Of a stretch of DNA of 64,000 nucleotides, positions 59,241-64,000 are shown piece by piece (the stretch's first letter is position 1; every line of letters starts with the position of its first letter). The position numbers and the translations under genes are program-made. This DNA is from Penelope pileata (lineage: Eukaryota; Chordata; Aves; Galliformes; Cracidae): contig WBMW01005909.1 in the NCBI GenBank assembly GCA_013396635.1, forward strand, positions 37,891 to 101,890, read 5' to 3'. Below the pieces are notes generated by a model. It was not told the origin of the DNA and did not search any database. It saw only the letters and a program-made list of their open reading frames with translations.

Positions 59241-60090
59241 CTTTATTAAACAAGAAATGCTTTAAAACTCACGGCATAAACCTAAAATGAGTGCTCTGAA
59301 TGAAAACCCCACTGTTTGTCTCTTCCACCAAGGGCCATCTTCACCTTTACCAGATCAACTCAACCAGGGCAATGATTCACAGCAATCCTGTTGCTACATG
59401 TTCAATACCTCTCTTCCAACTAGTGTGTAGAGGAGAGGACGGAGAGGAGAGTTAGGTACGATAGGACAGGCGAGCTAGCATGAAGGGAAGATGGCAAATG
59501 GATTAATCCTTTAGACTTAACTATTTTAAAAGTTTCTGTTTGTCTTTGGAAAGTACTTTTAAGGAAAAAAAGTTGATTGTGCAGAGTTTTATGTGGGCGC
59601 ATCTTTGCAGAGACCTACTTAATCTGATAGATGTAGTCCTTGATTCTGCATGTTTTACTGAGTGTTCTTTCCACATCTCATTTAACAGTCGCACTAAGTT
59701 TCTAGGAAATATATATTCCTCGTGCCTGATAATCAGCCACAAAGACTGCAGGCTGGAGGAGACGCCCACCTGATGACCCATGGTTATCTTCAGAAAATTC
59801 AAGGCCTAAAGATGTGTTTAAGACTGCAACCCAGACCTCTGATAACACCAGGGGCAAGTGAATGGTATTTCTTTTCTCTCCTGTGGCTTTCAGTTTCGCA
59901 ACAGGCTAACCAGCCAGGCTTGCCTTCTTCAGTACACACACTGATGTTATGGGAGCTGCTGGCTCACAAGTATTTTTGCATCGACACGAGACAAACCTTT
60001 TCTTGCTCAATAATGAAAAGTTACAATGAGAACAGTAAGCCTGACAAAGCTGTCCTGGTTGGGTAACATCACTGGCTAGGTTGGCGTGAT
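59241..60090. other. Non-coding DNA, nothing recognised
   Basis: A short purine-rich AGAGGAG-type stretch lies near 59430-59452. No gene or mobile element recognised. Confidence 0.5.
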
Positions 60091-60125
60091 GACTAGTTAC
60101 TAGTCTTAATAAGCACTTAAGACTA
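60091..60125. repeat. Two overlapping inverted repeats
   Basis: GACTAGT-T-ACTAGTC (60091-60105) overlaps TAGTCTTAA, a seven-base loop, and TTAAGACTA (60101-60125). The shared bases 60101-60105 could belong to only one hairpin at a time. Directly visible; probably without function. Confidence 0.85.
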
Positions 60126-61559
60126 CACAAAATGTATTTTGAATAATATACAAGCCAATTATAGAGTTGAGAATAGAGATTATAATTAATGAAATCTGTC
60201 ATCAGTAACAGGGGAGTGTGGAACTCCAGGTGTGCTGCAGAGTGCAAGCCTACGTGTGTCAGATGTGTGATCTGTCATTAAAAGTGTAAGTCACTGGAAT
60301 ACACACATACGGGGTTCCTTCTGTCACAAATGTTATTTTAACAGAAAATGGGAAAGGATAGGTCTTTTGTGATCACAGCAATGCGAAGTCCTGCACTGAG
60401 TGGGTCAGTGAGTGGAGTAGTGAGTGGGTTTTGATACCCTACAGAAGGATATGACTTCATCTAGGTTGGAAGGAAGGCCATGGGGAATAACTTCTAAGGT
60501 AAGTACAGATGCACAGTTATTGAAATGCAGAGCAAAGGAAAGCTTTCAGAAATTCCATGCTGGACTGAGAGGAGCAGAGAGCCTTCTCATCAAGTGACAG
60601 TTGTGGATGTGGTTTTACATCCTTATACAAGGGATGTAGATCTAACTCATGCAAACCAGTCGCCAAATATGTGAACCACAGGGCTGTTCAATAAGCTTTT
60701 AATGTTTAAGAGACCAGAGTTAGCTGTTAAATATTCCTTCAATTCACTGGAAAACAGTGTGGTCGTCCCAGTGATGAGGTGAACAGTCAGACTATCTTCA
60801 GATAGCCTCATCTGGGGTAGTATTTTGTTATGTGATGTACAATGCACTTCAGTTATGGTGCTGCTGCACCATAGTTATCAAGCATCTGCGTGTTAATATG
60901 TGTTCAGTGAATGAAAGATTTCTGAGCTGTGGGTATCTTTAAATACTGCTTGCTGTCTTAGAGGTTCCTGGACTTACTGCATCCTAAAATCAGTTTCTCA
61001 AAGAATTTGCGTAGTCTCAGAACAGCATCCTTCTGCTGAACCCTTTGTGACTCAGAAATTCTGACATTTGCCACCTCTACTTTCAAACCCTTTGTTTCCT
61101 GGTGGCCAAATGGTGTGCTCTTAATGCTACAGTAACCAGTATTGCCTCATGGTGTCTGCATTTGAGGATGCTGGTCCTCTGCTGAGTTCTCTTGCAGTGC
61201 TGGTCAAATTTACTGCTAATCTCTCAAATCTCACCTCTCAGTTCATTTGTTTGAGAGAAGCATGACCTATGACACCTTAATCACCAAAAGAGCTGGAAAG
61301 ATATTTATGTTCTTCCCAACTAAGGCATGTCTCCAGATTTACTCATCACTGTAGCCCGGAGGGGCTGAATGTTACCGCTAGAGTACTGGGGAGAACTCTT
61401 TCATAACCCTTTCTTCACACTTCTGCAGTGACCTTCCTATTTTTTAATGTCATTTGTGATTCAAAATGTTAGGAATTTTAGATGAGAGAGGAGGAACTGA
61501 TTCGCAGGATTTCAGCTGACAGCTGACTTGCATGCTCATCTGTCAATTCTACCTCATTT
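60126..61559. other. Non-coding DNA with minor GAGTG repeats
   Basis: An imperfect GAGTGG/CAGTGA cluster lies at 60398-60430. Nothing else recognised. Confidence 0.5.
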
Positions 61560-61616
61560 GGGGGGGGGGGAGGAAGCAAAAGCAGCTAGAAAAAAAGATC
61601 ATAAATGATCCCCCCC
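61560..61616. repeat. G11 run facing a C7 run
   Basis: Eleven G (61560-61570) followed 39 bases later by seven C (61610-61616). Between them, next to the C-run, lies the small inverted repeat GATCAT-AA-ATGATC (61597-61610). The two homopolymers could pair. Such runs are also error-prone in sequencing. Confidence 0.8.
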
Positions 61617-63179
61617 TCCCGAGTGCTGGTTTAGATGCCTATTCCTGAAGAACTTCACACACTTCTGAAAGGACAGCAGATGCATGTTTTCAATAACCAG
61701 GACAAATCAACTGCAAGAGATGTTTGTAAATACTAATTTTTGGCTTGTAAACGAAAGTTCCTCTATTATTAATAAAAACTGTCGGATTTTAGTTGAATCT
61801 TCTAGAGATTTGAACCTCCCACTTACCGCACTGACAGAAAGAGGCACAGCAGCCGCTCCTCTTTCACACCACCATGACAGACTGCAGACCATGTTCTCCT
61901 GAGCTTAAGTTTATGTTTACTAAAACATTGAACCAGTGTTTTTAGAAAGGCTGTTACGTGTTGACGTCATTATGAAGGCCAAGTAGTTAATCAGTAGATA
62001 GATTTTTTTTTCTATAGAAAATTAGTTTTCGTGATAACTTTTAACACTTTGGTATGTAAATCTATTGAAACACTGATTTGCTTTTTCACTTTTTTCTCTA
62101 GGTTTCAGCAATTGGGTAGAAGTTCAGTTGGCCACCATTGCTTTTTGGAAAGTTGTCTTTTCGCTTTTGTTGTTATCATCTGACTGTAGTGTTGAAAAAA
62201 CAACATTGTCTAAATTCTTCCATGACATCTCTTTCCAACTAAGTGGTTACATGTTCAGTTTCATATAATAAATAGTTTACTTTTATCTAGCACAGAATAG
62301 TGGATAGTGTTGAGTGATCGTATGGACTGCAATTAAGCACGTACCAATCTGATTGTAAGCTCAGAACGCTCCCCCTAAGGGCCTCGTCCTGGATTGTGGT
62401 TTCCATGGAATCTTGCAGGGTGACTCAAGCTGTGGATTCTCTACATGATTTATTTTAAAAGGTCCAATTTATACACATGCATTGATGCAGAGGCAAATGT
62501 ATGGCTTGAGGAAATTTTCTTGTGGATTTAGTGTGTGTGGGGAATTCCTATTTGCGACCTGATGAGTATATGATGCATATGGGGTATACATAGCAGTGGC
62601 TACGTGATACCATACTTCTTATCTTCTTCTTTCAGTTCCTGGACAAAAATGAGGTGGTGCGAAGACCACTGAGATAATTAAATTTGACGAAAATTGGGGT
62701 AAATTATTCATGAGTAGATTAAGCATGAGTAAACCGTAGAGGCATTTGCTGCAGTCCCAACCTCCATCCGCTGCTGAGGCCCCATGTTCCTCACCTGGGA
62801 AGGGCGCGTGGTCAGGGGTGGCTGCGTGCTTCTCGCCCTCGTGAGTCTCAGTCTGCCATATTTTTCTGGTGTGGATATACTTTGTAAAATTCCCTTCATC
62901 CTCCTCCTGCTCCATGTTCACTGTAAAAGTCTGTACTGGTTGGTAGGTGTGTAGGCAATCTCAAGTCTAATGCTTTCCATGAGAATTCAAAGTATCTATA
63001 AAGATATATTTTTTAGCATCCTTGGGATGAATGCTTGAAAAAGGGTTAATAGCAGCCAAAACATTCATTGCAAGATCTTCAAAGCAAATCAGATTTTTTT
63101 AATTATATCAAATTAAGGTTATTAAAAGTTAAGTTCTGAACTGAGAGCATTTTGCTATGAAAGGTGCTGCAACATCATT
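61617..63179. other. Non-coding DNA, nothing recognised
   Basis: AT-rich with a GC-richer patch at 62740-62860. A minus-strand frame at 62619-62921 has no known domain. Confidence 0.5.
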
Positions 63180-63600
63180 ATTTCTCCCCAAAACATACTT
63201 ACTGTACATTTCTCAAAGCCATCAGCCTTGATTGAAAGCTAATGAAAAAGCTGTCCTGCGTCAGTTTATTCCTTGTATCCATTAAGAATAATTACGTCTG
63301 AACAATTTTTGATGCCTGTAACCTTCGCAAGTGTTGCTAATGGCATTATAAATTGCTCCTTGTCCAATGACTACAGTCTGAAGCTTAATTCAAAAGCGCT
63401 CTGTCAACAGGGCTGATTTGTGTGGTTAATGAGTGCGTTTAAAACAACAGCCTCGGCTCATGCATCCTAATGTCGATAAGAGGATGTGGTTCAATAAAGA
63501 GGCTTGTCCGTAATAATTAGCAGCGACAAATGCTCTGGATTAGACCGATCACAGCATTAATGACTCTGCTTTCAGCTCGTTACAGGAAAAAAAGTTTCTA
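63180..63600. promoter_or_regulatory. Strongest candidate conserved non-coding element
   Basis: About 420 bp free of simple repeats and mobile elements, with retained CpGs and closely packed motifs: AAGAATAATTACG, GCTAATGGCATTATAAATTG, TGTGGTTAATGAG (RUNX-like TGTGGT at 63421), TAATAATTAG (63511-63520), and GCATTAATGAC near 63553. This combination is typical of deeply conserved enhancers near developmental genes. It is the most uniform such stretch in the window, but conservation was not measured. Confidence 0.35.
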
Positions 63601-64000
63601 CCTCTAACTTATGGGGCTGAGATGCGACTTTAAAGAGATGCACTTCTATAAGCCAGTGCTGTGGCTAACCAAGCACTAATCTTGGCACATGCTGTGTTGG
63701 AGAAACTGAGCAGTCCAGGGCCTCTGTGCAGACTGATGGCCTCTGTGCAGATTTCCTTGAAAACCTCTACTTGCCGAATGCTTAGCACTGAGCTAGTGGG
63801 GCAAACCTGCTTTCCACTGCACCTCGATATGAGTTGTGTGTTGTTGTTCTCAGCCGTGTCAGTATTTGTCTCGCTTTCGCATGGACTGCCTTGTTCTGCA
63901 GAGTTTGGTTTTGCCTCTAACTGCATGAAATTGGTTTTGGATTTTGGATAGATTTTGGTAAAAGTTCTGAATGATGAAAACAGACCCACACTGTCCCAGA
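63601..64000. other. Non-coding DNA with a short duplication
   Basis: GGCCTCTGTGCAGA occurs twice (63719-63732 and 63738-63751), a 19-bp-period duplication. Overlapping frames on opposite strands (63630-63989 and 63661-63951) have no known domain. Confidence 0.5.

Noticed and set aside
60455..60485. AGGTTGGAAGGAAGG resembling the reverse complement of a CR1 tail
   Set aside because: No octamer repeat next to it and no further CR1 similarity.
1..64000. CRISPR arrays, operons, tRNA and rRNA genes, known microRNA hairpins
   Set aside because: None found by eye. No spaced identical repeats of CRISPR type, and no cloverleaf with matching A and B boxes was recognised. The sequence is vertebrate nuclear DNA.

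Overview
The window looks like avian nuclear DNA, probably galliform. The main evidence is the repeats. The recognisable mobile elements are CR1 LINEs, and the two younger copies end in the avian CR1 3' signature, tandem ATTCTATG octamers (27267-27282 on the minus strand, 34286-34301 on the plus strand). I see no mammalian-type SINEs or L1, repeat density is low, and bacterial gene organisation is absent. Species is inference; only the bird assignment is firm.

No host protein-coding exon could be recognised on either strand. The only long frame that reads as a real protein is the reverse transcriptase of a 5'-truncated CR1 (27267 to about 29095, minus strand). It is broken near its C-terminus by two apparent single-base deletions. 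The rest reads as intron or gene desert: AT-rich, with scattered GC-rich patches.

Layout. 1-19.5 kb: AT-rich non-coding DNA with an old CR1 relic at 3340-3530 (minus), a weaker one near 18.5 kb, A-rich and (TTTG)n simple repeats, and a GC-rich patch at 16.2-16.4 kb. 19.5-20.3 kb: a stretch resembling a conserved non-coding element. 20.48-21.06 kb: a CpG-island-like segment interrupted by a 251-bp gap, the only promoter candidate, with possible splice signals downstream (21449, 21831). 27.3-29.1 kb: the largest CR1 copy. 33.77-34.36 kb: a second young CR1 copy with an internal deletion and a single N at its junction, followed directly by another CR1 3' end. 41.55-41.65 kb: a short CR1 tail. 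42-49 kb: several homeodomain-motif-rich stretches, including an inverted pair of PBX/MEIS-like sites at 44160-44199. 52.44-53.03 kb: a 20-bp GC-rich minisatellite with a 187-bp gap. 56.37-57.09 kb: a heavily decayed old CR1 relic. 57.4-64 kb: more stretches resembling conserved non-coding DNA, strongest at 63.18-63.60 kb.

Together this suggests regulatory or intronic DNA near a developmental gene outside the window, with at least two age layers of CR1 insertion. I found no novel multi-gene system. The points most worth checking are the CpG island hidden by a gap, the minisatellite's 120-bp higher-order pattern, the PBX/MEIS inverted pair, and the suspect deletion in the second CR1 copy.
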